From: Mugil cephalus
Taxonomy: Eukaryota > Chordata > Actinopteri > Mugiliformes > Mugilidae
Assembly (NCBI RefSeq): GCF_022458985.1
Contig: NC_061771.1
Location: forward strand, 14,609,001-14,673,000
Direction of reading: 5' to 3'
DNA length: 64,000 bases
Both the position numbers and the translations under genes were made by a program. The notes below the pieces were generated by a model. The model searched no databases and was not told where the DNA came from. It worked only from the letters and a program-made list of their open reading frames with translations. Below are positions 1 through 23,000 of this stretch, one piece after another; position 1 is the stretch's first letter, and the number at the start of each line of letters is the position of its first letter.

Positions 1-2
1 TT

Positions 3-10035
<10,033 letters not shown>

Positions 10036-11970
10036 GGCGAGTCTGCTGCCCTGCCAGAGGGGCTCCATTACCCCGACACCAGAATCCACCAGCACGTTCG
10101 TGAGTCGCGTCGCATCCACTGGTGCTCTTGTGACTCGAGGATGTACGCGATGCACATTTAGGCCACCCGCGAGGATTCCCCCTCTTCCCTTCACCCTGGT
10201 CTGTCCTTTGGCACACAGCAGTGTTTATGCAACCCTAGGAACAATAGGTGTCACTAATTTGTCTGATACCTGATTACTCTTAATACCGACGATATCAAAG
10301 CCAAGAAACCTTTACAGTGTACCAAATGTAACTCAGGCTTTGCATGAGAGGTCACGTGATCTCATATAAAGTGGAAGTATTATGCATTTGAGACTTCTTT
10401 AAAAAGAAGGTTTTTGTACATTTTATGGGAAGACCTCGTTTTAAAGTGTATTGTTGCCTTTCTAAGCATAAGTATAGCATCTCATAGGTGCAGTCAGGCC
10501 ATGACGAAACCATGTTTAGGAACGATAAGGCACTGGATTCATTAACTGTGATCAATGCTTTAAAGCTTCTTTAGACGAAGCCAGTGTCACTACACTCAGT
10601 GGAGCAAACAAGCTGGTTCATAAAACTTTGCAGAAGTGTTCAGCAAAGGTAGTTTGAAAACGAAACACATTGGTCTTCTTTTTTGTTGTGAATGTGCTTT
10701 ACTTTCAGCATGCTACTGTGATTGACCAGGTTAGTCTAAGAGAAACGTGTTTAATATATTCCTGTGTATGTTTCGTAAACTAACGATATAATCGTGGTTA
10801 CTTTTCTACTAAAAGAGAATCATTCATCTATTACTGAATGAAACCAGGTACCTTTAGATAGTGGCCAACACACCAAGTAAAAAAAAAAAAAAGAATGTGA
10901 GAGAATGAAGAATGGTTAGCCTTTGGCTAAGTGCACGTAGCATTTCGAAACATGATAGTCACACTTATTTACTTTCTCTTCAGGGTTATTGTGGAGTATT
11001 TTTAGACTTTGTGCTGAATAGCAGCAGAACTGTGCAAAAAGCCTTAATCAAACAAAATAATGGAATACAAAGACAAGTGAAGGTGCATGTTGTGTTGTGT
11101 ACGCGTTACATTCTTAGTAAGTGTTTGCTCCAGAACATGGGGAAACATTGAACTAGTGTTAATTAGTAACTGGATCTGATGTTAAGTTTATAGTAAGGAA
11201 ATAGTGGGACAAACCCATTAGATAGGATATTGAATAAAAAGGGACATATTCTGGACGTTAATGCTAACCCCATAAAATGCTCTTGAAAACGTTCTCAAGC
11301 TAATATTATTTTACTCCTGTCCTCCTGTCGAGGCTTCTGGGGACTCGATCTACTAAAAAAACTCATGGATGAGTGAAATGAAGGATCTTGATTAACAAAG
11401 AAAACGACTATTTTACTAAGATTCTGTATTTTGTTAAAACTGTTTCTATTTTTGTAAGTGAAGCGCAGCCAAATTTGATAGCGGAATGACTTTGATATGA
11501 CATTATTACTACCTTGACTTTGCCAAACCTTTTTTTTTTTTTTTAAAATGTTTCTTCAGGACAACCCTTAAGGGAATTTAGACAATGTGAATAAGTCTGA
11601 AGTATACTTCATACTCTTCAAATCATATTTAATTAACCATGATGGTCCATGATGGTGGATGCAGAGAAAAGAACTTGCGAAGGAAGTTGATGAATCAGCA
11701 TCAGATTAATTTGTGCGAACAGACCAGGCTGTTTAATGCTGCCCTCTGCATCGTGATGTATGTCTTGGCATGAGGTATGATCGTGATAACAATAGCTGTC
11801 TTTTTGATGATTTACATGTACATAAATCTGTGTTCCTGCATTGACAATGCAGAAAAACTGCACAGAAATATTTATTTTCATAAATTATCCTGTTTTTGTA
11901 AGCAACTATTTGTAATAGATTAGAATATTAGTATTTTATTTTATGCAATAAACCAAGCCAATCCTCATGT
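10036..11970 (+). other. acer2: acer2 3' UTR
   Basis: Runs from the TAA stop to the region after the AATAAA at 11947-11952, which is followed by a GT-rich stretch (CCATGTGTGGTCT) typical of a cleavage site. An earlier AATAAA at 11234-11239 could give a shorter form. The extent is inferred from signals only. Confidence 0.6.
11947..11952 (+). terminator. acer2: acer2 polyadenylation signal
   Basis: AATAAA about 1.9 kb after the stop, with a downstream GT-rich element within 40 bases. It is the best of several candidates. Confidence 0.6.
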
Positions 11971-12046
11971 TCACCGTGTCCCATGTGTGGTCTTTGGAAT
12001 AATTCATGTGCATCAGAAATCACAGAGATGCAGGTGATGGTTTTTG

Positions 12047-12060
12047 TCAGCAGAGGGCGA
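12047..12060 (+). promoter_or_regulatory. CTCF-like motif
   Basis: TCAGCAGAGGGCGA matches 12 of 14 positions of the vertebrate core CCASYAGRKGGCRS. It lies just downstream of the acer2 polyadenylation signal. Motif only; occupancy is unknown. Confidence 0.35.
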
Positions 12061-12900
12061 AGTTTGTTACATATACACATGAATAAGGATCCATTCAAGA
12101 GCCATGGCCTTCAGTAATAATAAAATGAGAATATTTAAATTTAATTAATATGCAGGACTGACAGTGTCCTCAAGAACAGACTGATCACTGTTTTAAGACT
12201 TAATGGAAATTAGTGGCACCAGTTTCAGTTTTTTTTACAGAAACAAGTCTGAAACAAGTTCCTGATGGGTTTTAGCCACAGACTTTTCCCATTTAAACCT
12301 CAACTTCCCACCAGTCTCAGAGCTTAAGAAGCTACTCGGATGAATGGCAAAACATCGTCAAGAAATTCTAGTCCAGTTGCCTTTCTTCAGACGCCTGTTG
12401 GATTACACAAACCTTATTTAATTGCATTTTTTTAAGTTATACGGTTAAGCTCAGTGTGATTTCCAAGTGATTTTTGAAAAATACTATCAATAAAATTGCA
12501 ACAGTTATTATGTTGGCACCCAAAGAAATAAGGTGAGCTCCCTGTTGAGCGCATTAGGTCCACATGCCAGTTTATTAGGTACATTAGTGAAAACAAATGT
12601 GCCCTAATATAACAGTCCTGCACTAGTCCTTCATGTCTATTATAATGTTCAGTTTATGTTGAAACTGTGTAAGAAATGTGACAATTCAATTGCAACTTTG
12701 TGGTGTTGTGAAACTAGTGAACAAAACACAAAGGTGTTCCTTTTATTTAGTCTAATCCAGTGTGTTGGAATGAAGTTGTCGAAATAATAGAAACATGTCG
12801 GTACAATACAATTTAATAGTATTACAATCAGTTTGCAGTCTGGCACAGTAACACACACACAAACAGTTTAGAAAAACAGTTTTGAAAAACAGCTCAAGGA

Positions 12901-13104
12901 GTTGACCTGTCCTCCGAATTCACTAGATCCCAAACTGATCCACAGAGGCCCCTCCCCTCAACCCACAGGATCCAAAGTCCCCCACTAACACCATCCTGTT
13001 CCCAGACACCACAGGACACCCTCAGAAGACACATGTCCTTTCTCTAAAGAGTCACAACACGCAATATTAAGAATGTGGTCATACCATTATGCCTGATCGA
13101 TGTA
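12901..13104 (+). mobile_element. Tc1-like transposase 3' remnant, copy 1
   Basis: The + strand begins with a degenerate version of the transposase C-terminal stretch (CPPNS.D, compare PNSPDLNPIE of Tc1-like transposases) and ends with the family tail GTGGTCATACCATTATGCC-TGATC. The same sequence recurs at 20621-20870 (reverse strand), 37163-37392 and 62045-62115. Stops and deletions break the frame, so it is a non-functional relic. Confidence 0.7.
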
Positions 13105-13554
13105 TGTACTATACTGTACTGTGGGTGCTGTTAATGGAGCCCTGAGGTAAAATAAATAGATAAATAAAATCGATACTGACAAAAAAGGATACCATGTGAA
13201 ATAATTCTGTAGCCTAAATGGATTAATTTATTTTTATGAAACATAATCATATTTAGTTGCTGTGTGTTAGTTAATTTCTTTGTATAAAAGCACACAATAA
13301 ATAATACAATAAACGACTAAATGATTTAATGGTTTGCAATAAACAGTTTTTTCTTTTATTGTCCTGGCTGGTAATTATTTGTTGATTATTTATTCAACAT
13401 CAAACCAATGTTTTAAATACTGAACACTAATGCACGTAATGCGGTTTAAAATCGATAGACGTTTCTTCCATTAATTATTGAGTGATAAATAAATGATCGT
13501 CTCTCCGGTTCGTTATCTTGTTTCACTGCCTTAGGAGGCAGACGCTCTGCTGGA

Positions 13555-13660
13555 GGAAGTCCCGCCTCCCCGGACCAATAAAGCTTTTCATTGGCCCGTC
13601 ACGCACGTGCCAATCAAACCACAGCCATGTCTAGATTATGGGTCAGATAGAAGACCATCG
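13555..13660 (+). promoter_or_regulatory. tspan5: tspan5 promoter region, CCAAT-rich
   Basis: Three CCAAT boxes within 40 bases: CCAAT at 13575-13579, ATTGG (reverse) at 13590-13594 and CCAAT at 13610-13614. They follow a GC-box-like CCCGCCTCCCC. No TATA box is visible. The cluster lies about 390 bases before the tspan5 start codon, an arrangement typical of NF-Y driven broad promoters. The start site is not determined. Confidence 0.6.
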
Positions 13661-14002
13661 GTTTTAATCCGGTTGACTTCAGTGGATGTATTTCACCGTT
13701 ACACCTTCGCAGATCCGTGTCGGATATACATTTTCGTCTACGGGGGGACGTCGACGGAACTGACGCTGCTCGGTGGCTCCAAGCGCCTTTTTGCCAAAAG
13801 AGATTCAGGATGATGTCTATAATTAGACGGTAAAACAACTGACGGCGCGTTTGTCGAGCCCTTTTTTTTATTAAGAATAATAAATATATATATATAATAA
13901 TAATAAAAAGGGTGTTTCCACCATCAGGCTGTGATACATAAGAGATCATAGATGTGATTCCCCTTCTCACTGCGGACGGCGTCTAACACAAAATCCATCC
14001 AA

Positions 14003-17000
14003 ATGATCTCCGGGAAACATTTCAAGGCTCATGAAGTGAGCTGCTGCATCAAGTATTTCATTTTCGGATTCAACATCATATTCTGGGTAAGTCCCCTGTT
14101 TGCTTTTTGTTTCTGCCTCGGGCCTGGCGTCCTCCGCTAACATGTTTATTCCGTTTCAAGAGCAACCAGCTGTCCGTGCTGTTGGTTTTCTCGCTGCGTT
14201 TTTTTGTATTTGTGTATGTTTTTTTTTGTGCAGGACACAGATGACGGTTTCATCCCCGCATTACGCGCCCTGCTCCCGTGCACTTGCTCCCTCTGTCGCC
14301 ACTCGGCTTTTGTTTTTGTGGGCTCAGCGGCGCGGAGTGAGAGGGAGCTCTGATGGTGGAGGGCTTTCTTCGTCCCCTTGTTTACATCCTGCCACCTTCG
14401 TGCGTTTCAGACCGTGTTATTGCAGCTGTAGTTAGCGCTCCCATCGCCTCTGGTCGTAATGTGCCGAGGGGAACCGCAGGAAAACAAACTCCTTCTCTTA
14501 TACACTTTGGGCCTCCAGATTCCAGGTTGAAACAATACCAGGAAGGATGCTTACTGAGGACAAACACTGACAGCGGTGCCGTGTGTGTCCAAAGGGGAAT
14601 ATTCACTACATGTAAATCAAACTGAGCATTGAGATCTTTGGTCATGGTGAATCAAGATGTCCTTTTTGGGAAACACCAATAAATAGCTAATCTGTCATGA
14701 ATGCAATTACCTTTTGCAGGCGATAAATCCTGTCGTTTTTTAAATGTGATATTTACTACATCTAGTGATTAAACTGAGGCTTGAGGCAATGCCTGGAAAA
14801 CATAACTGGCTCATTAATCAGTCTTGAAAATATTTGGCTTTCTGCAGGTCTGTTAGGGACAAGGCCTGCAGTTATTTTCATTTTATTAGTGATTGTCCTA
14901 ACAGTTATTATTCAGTGAAGTGATAAAGCGTTTAGTCTTGATGACAGAACCAACAGTAAAAAGGGGGAAAAAAAAAAACATTTTCTATTTTCACAGCACC
15001 AGGAAACGGTCGACTTTTTTAAATAGTTTGCAGATCATGAGAATTTATTATTCAATGCAGCCTCTTTGTTAATTAATGGATAAAATCACTTAATGGGAAC
15101 ATCTGTTTTGTGCTAATCCAGCAAATGAAAGGAGTCCTGCTTATTTATTTTCAGCTTTGCCCCAGTAAATGTTTTTCACAGAGGACGTTTTGTCTTGTCC
15201 TCACAGGAAAAGTACAGGTGCTTCTAATGTTGATGATGCTATTAATCGGATAAGATAATCCTTTAAGAACTTAAAAGTGCGGTAGAGAGTGAGCCAGCAA
15301 GAAGCAAATAATATATATTTTTTTAATATTTATGCCATTTAAAAAATAAAAGCTGAGTCATCAGAATGTCCTCAAGGACCCGTGGGTCTATGTTCTGACA
15401 TGGTTTGTAAGCCACTAATGGCTGCAGCGCGTTTGTGGCTCTGCAGATGCTCTCAGCGGGCCGTGCAGCCGCTGACCTCTCTGAACCCCTCACGTCCATT
15501 TATCACGAGGGGAAGTTGGTCATGTCAGAAACATCTGCTCCTCCTTTCTTTATGGACATCTGTCTCATACATAAACCACTCAAAATAGTAAATCAGGAAA
15601 GTCCTCGTATCTCCAGTTGGTGAAGGGATCTCTTGTTAAAAGTAATAGCATCGTTATTTGTTTACTTCATGTTAGCACGGCTCTAGGTAGTCTTAAAAGT
15701 CATGTGGAGCAGTTTTATTCTTGTTCGGACAAACATCTTTTGGACAAATTCTGATCCCACTTATCTTTTTTTTTTTTTTTTTTTGAATTTCTGAATTTTA
15801 AAGTGTTAAAACAAAATAACGTTAGTTAGTGTCTAGACTGTCTAAATCTGGAGCGCCACAGCATCAACACACTGATTATATAACTAGCCTGACTTGTGCT
15901 CGGTGGGAAAATAGATTTTGTGTCCGTAATTTAATCAGCAGATGAGAGTTTTATCAAAAGACCGAAGTCGTTATTAAAGTGCAAACACATGATCAGTACA
16001 TTCTCGTTATGAATGACTTGAATGAAACGTCTAATTATTGTATTTGCACATCAAATAACAATGACAGTAGTAGCTTCATTAAAATATAGTTTGAAGATCA
16101 ATCCACAAAGCATCACACACAGACTACCATGTAATGTTATATTAAAGTTAATTAAAATAATAACACAAGGCCGTCAGCCAGCCGAAGAACGATTCCACCA
16201 GTGCACTGGTTCCTTCCTTTTTTTTTTCTTTTTAAATCCTTGAACTTTTACACTGTAGGTGGAAACGTGTACAGTTGTATAATCGCAGGCTGTTTGAAGG
16301 TACTGTCTAATGTTGGAGCCTCCTGTGAATTCTGCAGACTGAGATGAGTAATTTTAAGTAATGGACGACTGCCAGGAAACTCTCTGTGGTTTCTCTCTGT
16401 TTGCTTGTGCATGATGACTACATGCTGCAGTCACAGTAAAATAATCCTTCTCCCTTATTCTCCTTCTCTCTCTCAGTTCCTTGGAGTGGCGTTCCTCGGC
16501 ATCGGGTTGTGGGCATGGAGCGAAAAGGTGGGTTTTGTAAAGAACATCTACAGGGCGGGATGCAAGGTTGCATTAATTAACATTTTTTCCATCCTAATCA
16601 TTTTACATTCACCGTTTTTGATCAACACCCGTTTGTCTGTATGAGACAGTCCCAGTGGCTTTACTGAATCAGAAAGGAATGTCATGATTTCCTGCGGGAC
16701 GCCCTCATGAACAATGGATCTGATGTATTTCACAGATTCATTCATTGTACTCTCAGCACTGAGGGTGAAAAAAACCCCACAAAAAAAAACAGACAGACTA
16801 GCGAGAGCCTCTTGACTTTCACTATAGAGCATTTCTGTAGAATTTCTTAGAAGAGCTGTGAGGGGTTGTGCCAAACAAAGGTAACAAAGCATAACACAAA
16901 AACGGCCTGGCTTATCGTTTTCTGATATGAAAAACAAAAGAAACACAATGCCTGCCTGTCTTCTGTACAACTGGACTTAAACAAAACGTACATTGGTGAC

Positions 17001-20000
17001 ATCAACCCATTAACTAATGTGGCAAACTATGTGAGTGCACAGTGGATACCCCGGCCTTACCTGGGCTCTACCTCCCCACCACAAACCTTTAAAATACAGA
17101 GAGTACAACTCAACCAAGAGCAGGGTCCAACAAGCAGGAGGCAAGAGGCAAGAGAGGGATAACAGGGAGTTGGAGGCCTTTAAATTGCTTCCTCCGCTCT
17201 CTGATTGGCCAGCTGGCGAGGGGAGTGAGTCAACACGGCCTCATTCTGGAGCTCACAGGTGGCGGCCGATCTTCCAACATCCACCTGCAGGAAAAGAGGG
17301 ATAACAGGGAGAGACACACAAACAAACCTTCCACTCCTGACACCTAACAATCACTGTTGGCCTTAGTTGGAGCCACGAGGCTTGAAGTGCGGTTTATGCC
17401 TCTGTAAGAATAGACACAAGTTACCTACGCTGGTGAGAAGCATTAATACTTGTGCACTCGTCAGTCTGTTACAACAGCTCCCAAACGCTAAGTGGCGCTG
17501 TGCGTTTTTTTGACAGTCGGGCTCATTTTTGTTTCTGTTTCCTGCTCCACATTTAAAAATGGTGACTGAAACTTTGGCCAAGATTTTGCTGAAGACGAGT
17601 TGTACAAATGTCCGAAATCATTCACTTGTAGGGGTATGTATGGGTGACCTGTATAGTGAGATCAATCCCAACAGCTTTCGGGCACTACAGGTATCATCGT
17701 TAGATGCGCAGTTAATGGCGTCACTGCTGTCCCATCATTATGTGTCAGACTGCTGCGGCTCCCTGGTTATCCCATTATAATTGACACATTACTAAAATGT
17801 GATGATTTTGTAAACAAATATGTGTGATGTTCATGAAATGAAAAATAAAATAATGTTCAAAAAAAGTTTTATATTTTCGTCACAAAACTTCTAAATGTGT
17901 CTCACTAATGGTGGCGCCGCTAGAGACATGATGGGACATCCACCGCCCATTGAGTGACCATTGGATGGTCACTACTTTACACAATGCTTTATGGGAAATT
18001 TGGGAATTTTATCGCTAAGGTTTCAGACACCACTACAAAATGGCGTGCTTTTGGACACAGACAATATTTCTTTAGAGTGTCATTTCTGTTGATCCAAAAT
18101 TGCATTGCAATTAGAACATTGCGAAGATGGAGAAGCAGCCAAAAATACTAAAGTGGAAACACGCTCACCAATCACAGCTGTTGTGGTCTGCGTCGTACAT
18201 AGTTACATTTCTGGGACATTAGGTTCTGGGTGGGGTCTGGGCTGTCTCTGCAGCTACATCACCAAATTGACTCAGAAGCATAACTGACACATTAGAGTCG
18301 ATTGAACCTGTTGGAGCAGAGCCCGTAAAAGACATGGTAGGGGTGAACAGGTCGCAACTATTTCACTTTCGCATTCTGAATGACAAACACCAAATTCTTC
18401 CACCTGCATGGAGAAGTATTTCCTTTCATGCTAGCACAGAACGACCGTGTTAGTTGCAGTTTTACTTTTTTTTGGCCGAGGTACAGACTGTACTGTATGT
18501 GCGTATGTTAGCCCGTTAGCTTAGCTCAAAATCTGAACTTGTAAAGGCGGCCGTCCTGGATCTCTCTAGAGGTGACCGAATCCATCTGCCAGTATCTCTA
18601 AAGTTCATCAGTTTACATGTTGTGGGCTGTTAAAGTGTTATGTGTTGGGCTCTTTTTGGGGTCTGGAGTGCTTTTTTGGCAACCAGCTTAGACTTGAGGG
18701 AAAAAAAATCTTGTGAATCACTGAGTTTTAGATTTAATGCTACAACAGAGCCAGTTGTTTAAGTGCTAATCTAACTAAATACCATCTCTTAAAGCAAAAC
18801 CAAAAACAGTTCTGATGTTTCACTAAATAAATGTATATGTATGTTGTGTACGTTTTTCAGTTACACTACCAAAGACTGAAGCAGCTTTGATATATGCAAC
18901 ATACCGAAAGAACCCTTTATGTAAGAGCAGTTGGATTTAGTGGGTGGTTTTTGAATGAATTCACCCTTTTAACTCCTGGCTCTCAATCTCTTTTGCTTCC
19001 AGGGTGTTCTCTCCAACATCTCGTCCATCACTGACCTGGGGGGCTTCGACCCTGTGTGGCTCTTCCTCGTGGTGGGGGGTGTGATGTTCATCCTCGGGTT
19101 TGCTGGTTGCATCGGAGCGCTGCGAGAAAACTCTTTCCTGCTGAAGTTTGTACGTTCCCCCGAGGAGATTTCTCTGACTTACGCTGTCTCATAATAAAGA
19201 TTTGTTAGACTCATAGCCTTGTGAATGTTTTTGTATTTCAGTTCTCTGTGTTCCTGGGTATTATCTTCTTTCTGGAGCTGACTGCTGGAGTCCTGGCCTT
19301 TGTCTTCAAAGACTGGATCAAGGACCAGCTCAACTTTTTCATTAACAACAACATTCGCGCCTACAGAGATGACATTGATCTGCAGAACCTGATAGACTTC
19401 ACCCAGGAATATGTGAGTCCTGTGTTTCTTTATCCAATGTACTGATTTCGCTCCAGTGTTGTTTTTACCTTGTGGTAGTCACGGCCTTTCATTCCTGTGG
19501 GACATTGTTGACATATATGTCTATTTAACCTTGTAGTGGGAGTGTTGTGGAGCTTTTGGAGCCGACGACTGGAATTTGAACATCTACTTCAACTGCACCG
19601 ATTCGAACCCGAGTCGTGAGAAATGCGGTGTCCCTTTTTCTTGCTGCACCAAAGATCCAGCGGTACGTCTCAATCTTTCACAGCCCGTTCACTCACATTA
19701 TAGTAAAGTGTAACAAGTCAAAGCCTGTAATTTGGTAATTCTGTGTCTTGGAGATGGACTTTAAACTGCATAAATCAGTTTGTAACATGTGGAAAACTTC
19801 AGACTTGCTGGCGGTTGGTGAGGAAATTGTGAAGGACCTCGTGACGTAGAGTGTGGTTATCTGTGTCCTCCAGAAGGCTGCCTGATGCTGTCAACTGTCA
19901 TGGCTGGCTTCCAACAGGACGTTCAGGCCTCAGGGTTTAGTCCTCCCTGTCCCTGCCAGGACAGCAATGTCTCAAAACGGATGGGAGGAGATTTAGATCG

Positions 20001-23000
20001 AGGCGTTTTTTTTGGCAGATAAATCCTATAAATACTAAAACCTTTGCTCACAGTTCACAACAGTCACTGCCCTCTGCTTTAGCCAAACTGACGGGACCCA
20101 TGCTGTTCAAAGGTCTCATTTCATAACAATTAGCGGAGGGTATGAAGTCGCCATTGAATAGCGTGTGGTGTTCCAAGAGGCATCACATGAGGCTCAACTA
20201 CACTGAAACCTTTTCAGTCAGAGCCTTAAGAATTTAACATTTACAGGGCGGTGTCTCACAGGCAAGTCTTAAAACGTCATCAGCACATTTCCATTCTGTT
20301 AAGAAGTTACATAACCGAGGCATTTTTTAAATATATATATATATATACACATACATATATATATATATAGTTGTAGTATAAAAAGAATGAAAGAAACAGA
20401 CAGTATGTGCATTGATCTCTCTCTGCTTTCTGTGTGGAACTTTCTGTTTGTGACTCTTAGCCCTAATGGCATGTGATCCAACCAAAGACATAACAGAAGA
20501 CAGAAGATTTCACAAATGTATACCACACAGTATATACAAGTATCATGCCCAAATAGCAATCCTATAGCTTCCTAAGACACATTAATTCACCCCTTCATTT
20601 CAGTGAGTCTTAAACATACCTATCTGCACTGATCAGGCATAACATTATGACCACCTTCCTCCTAATATTGTGTAGGTCTCCTCTGTGCCTCCAAATATGT
20701 TGGGACCCATCAGAGGATGAACATGGGTCTTCTGAGGGTGTCCTGTGGTGTCTGGTAACAGGATGTTGTTAGTGGGGGTCTTTGGGTCCTATGGGTTGAG
20801 GGGAGGGGTCTCTGTGGATCATCCCACAGATACTCGATCAGTTTGGGATCTAGTGAATTTGTGTGTGTCAGGCTGTGTCCTCTCAGTGGTTATAATCATG
20901 TGGCTGATTGGTGTTTATATATGCAAAAGGTAGAATGTCACAATATGTCCATCAGTGGACCATTGGCTCAGTCACAATTGTGTTTCCTGATTCCGTGAAA
21001 ATTTTACAGTCTCACAAATGTTGAGTAGAGTAGTCAAACATTAATTCACATCGTCTGTGAGTTAAATCTGACTCAAGTTAAAGTTCCTGCTCTCGAGGCA
21101 GAAAGCCACACTACATGTGTGCAGTTGGTGGTTGACACTGGAGCACTGGAGGTGCTGCTGACTAAGACACAAACATCTAGAAAGTAAACACGGTCTAAAC
21201 ATTAACAAAAAGAGTCGAGACATAAATATTATTGATATTAAAGCCAAGAGAAACCGCCAGATAATTTGATATTAAGTCAGTACAAATGTCATTTTCTCTC
21301 CACAGGAAGACGTCATTAACACTCAGTGTGGATACGACATTCGAGCAAAAACGGTAAGCTGGGAAGGAAACAAGACTCATTCAAAAGCTGACGAGGGATG
21401 TAAAAGTGTACGAAGAGTAGAAAGTGTGAACTTCACTGGCTTTTTTTTTTTTTTTGCTTCAAGTTGGTTTGTTTGGCTGCATGAGATCATCAGGTTCTCC
21501 ACCCTAGTTACAATATTCCTCTGTCAGTGTGTTTCCCCACCCCTCACTTACTAGAAACACAGCAGCTGGCTCTCCATCAGCACTTCAGGCCGAGTGGTAT
21601 TACTCATGCGGCAGCAATGCAACGGGAATTGAACCCCCTCCCCCATCATTAGCTTTGGCCCTACTCCACAGTAGCATAATGTAAGGAAAAGGTTCTGTTT
21701 GTTTCCCTGGCTTCACATGTGAGCCAGAGTGGAGCAGTTTTAACAAGAGTTGGAGCGGAAAAACAGAGAGCTGAGTGTGTGTTAACAACCAAGTAACGTC
21801 AGATTGCAGGGATTTCGTTTCGTAAAGGACTTTTGTGGAGAACCCCAAGATGAAAAGCACGAAATCATGAGCTACTGTTAAAAAGAAAAGCAAAGCAAAG
21901 GAAATTCAGACATGACTGCATTTTAAAAGATGGTCAGAGTAAAAGCTAAAATGTCCATTCTGTATTTTATAATTGTGGGCATAGCTGGAGTATAGAGCCA
22001 CTGAGTGTGTTTACATGCACGTGAAATAACGAATTATTGCCTTAATCGGACTATAACAGGGGAATTAAGTGCATGTAAACATGTTACTCCGATTAAAATG
22101 GGAGTTCTCATTATCCGATTGAGGCGCCCAGATAATGAGATTGGAATTTTCATCGGATAACACGTGTGCGTATGCTCCACGACCACTGCGTTGGCGTGTG
22201 ACCCCGGAACAAAAATGTCCAAGATAGCCAGTCGCAGAAGAAGAAGCGAAACGGAGCCGTTAGAAGAACTGATGAGGGATAGCGCAGAATTTACCTGCAC
22301 CAGAAGTAGAGCAAACTTTACGTACGAGATTAAAAAAATCTAGTATTATCCGCCTGGTTGTTGTTTGAAATGCTGGTCCGCCGCATGAACGACTCTTGTT
22401 TATTATATCACGTATTAGGTCACCCGGAAATCGGGCCGTATTAATGTGGTATTATCCCGCTGAAAAGACATGTATCACCACCTTGTGTGGAAGAGGAGAA
22501 CAGTTATTCGATTTTCTTGCGCTGCATGTAAACTGGGACAAGGACTGTACTGAGAATTGTGAGCATAGCTAGATTAAGCTCTGAATGTAAACGCACTGAG
22601 TGATACAGTACAGTATATTAATACTAAAGAGTAGTTTATTTTCATTACTGGTTAATCCTACAAATCACTCTCGCACTACTGAATTTGTTAATTTGGTTTT
22701 CTGTGTGTTATACCGCTCTGTCCACATGTGTTGGGTCAGGACTCTGAGCAGAGGACCTTCATCTACATAAAAGGCTGCGTCCCACAGTTTGAGAAGTGGC
22801 TTCAAGACAACCTGACGGTGGTGGCGGGCATCTTTATTGGAATCGCACTCTTGCAGGCGAGTAGCTACGTGAATAATTAATCTTTCGTTGTGGTTGCTGT
22901 TATTTTTTTTTAATCAACATTTTCATTTCTGCTTTTAGATTTTTGGCATCTGTTTAGCGCAGAATCTCGTGAGCGACATTGAAGCCGTGAGAGAAAGCTG

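Larger units (their letters stand above)
11971..13554. other. acer2-tspan5 intergenic gap
   Basis: About 1.6 kb of AT-rich sequence between two genes on the same strand. It contains a CTCF-like motif (12047-12060) and a Tc1-like transposase remnant (12901-13104). No exon or RNA gene is recognised. Relative to mammals this is where the 4q23-like block begins. Confidence 0.7.
16528..19002 (+). other. tspan5 intron 2
   Basis: 2.5 kb, donor GTGGGT, acceptor TTGCTTCCAG. It holds a 17-base direct repeat pair (17153-17311) and a diverged interspersed repeat (about 18440-18710). An 89-codon open frame around 17035-17304 has no recognisable family match and is not called. Confidence 0.75.

Noticed and set aside
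17035..17304. 89-codon open frame in tspan5 intron 2
   Set aside because: No recognisable domain, no splice support, lies in an intron on the same strand.
17155..17309. AGGGATAACAGGG (two copies) resembling the I-SceI homing endonuclease site
   Set aside because: Only the 13-base core agrees; the flanking bases needed for the 18-base site differ and no homing gene is present. Probably a local duplication.
20745..20933. 62-codon + strand frame, and a similar one on the minus strand at 36987-37265 (both with GSYGLRGG)
   Set aside because: Their similarity comes from both being antisense to the Tc1-like repeat copies; not a gene family.
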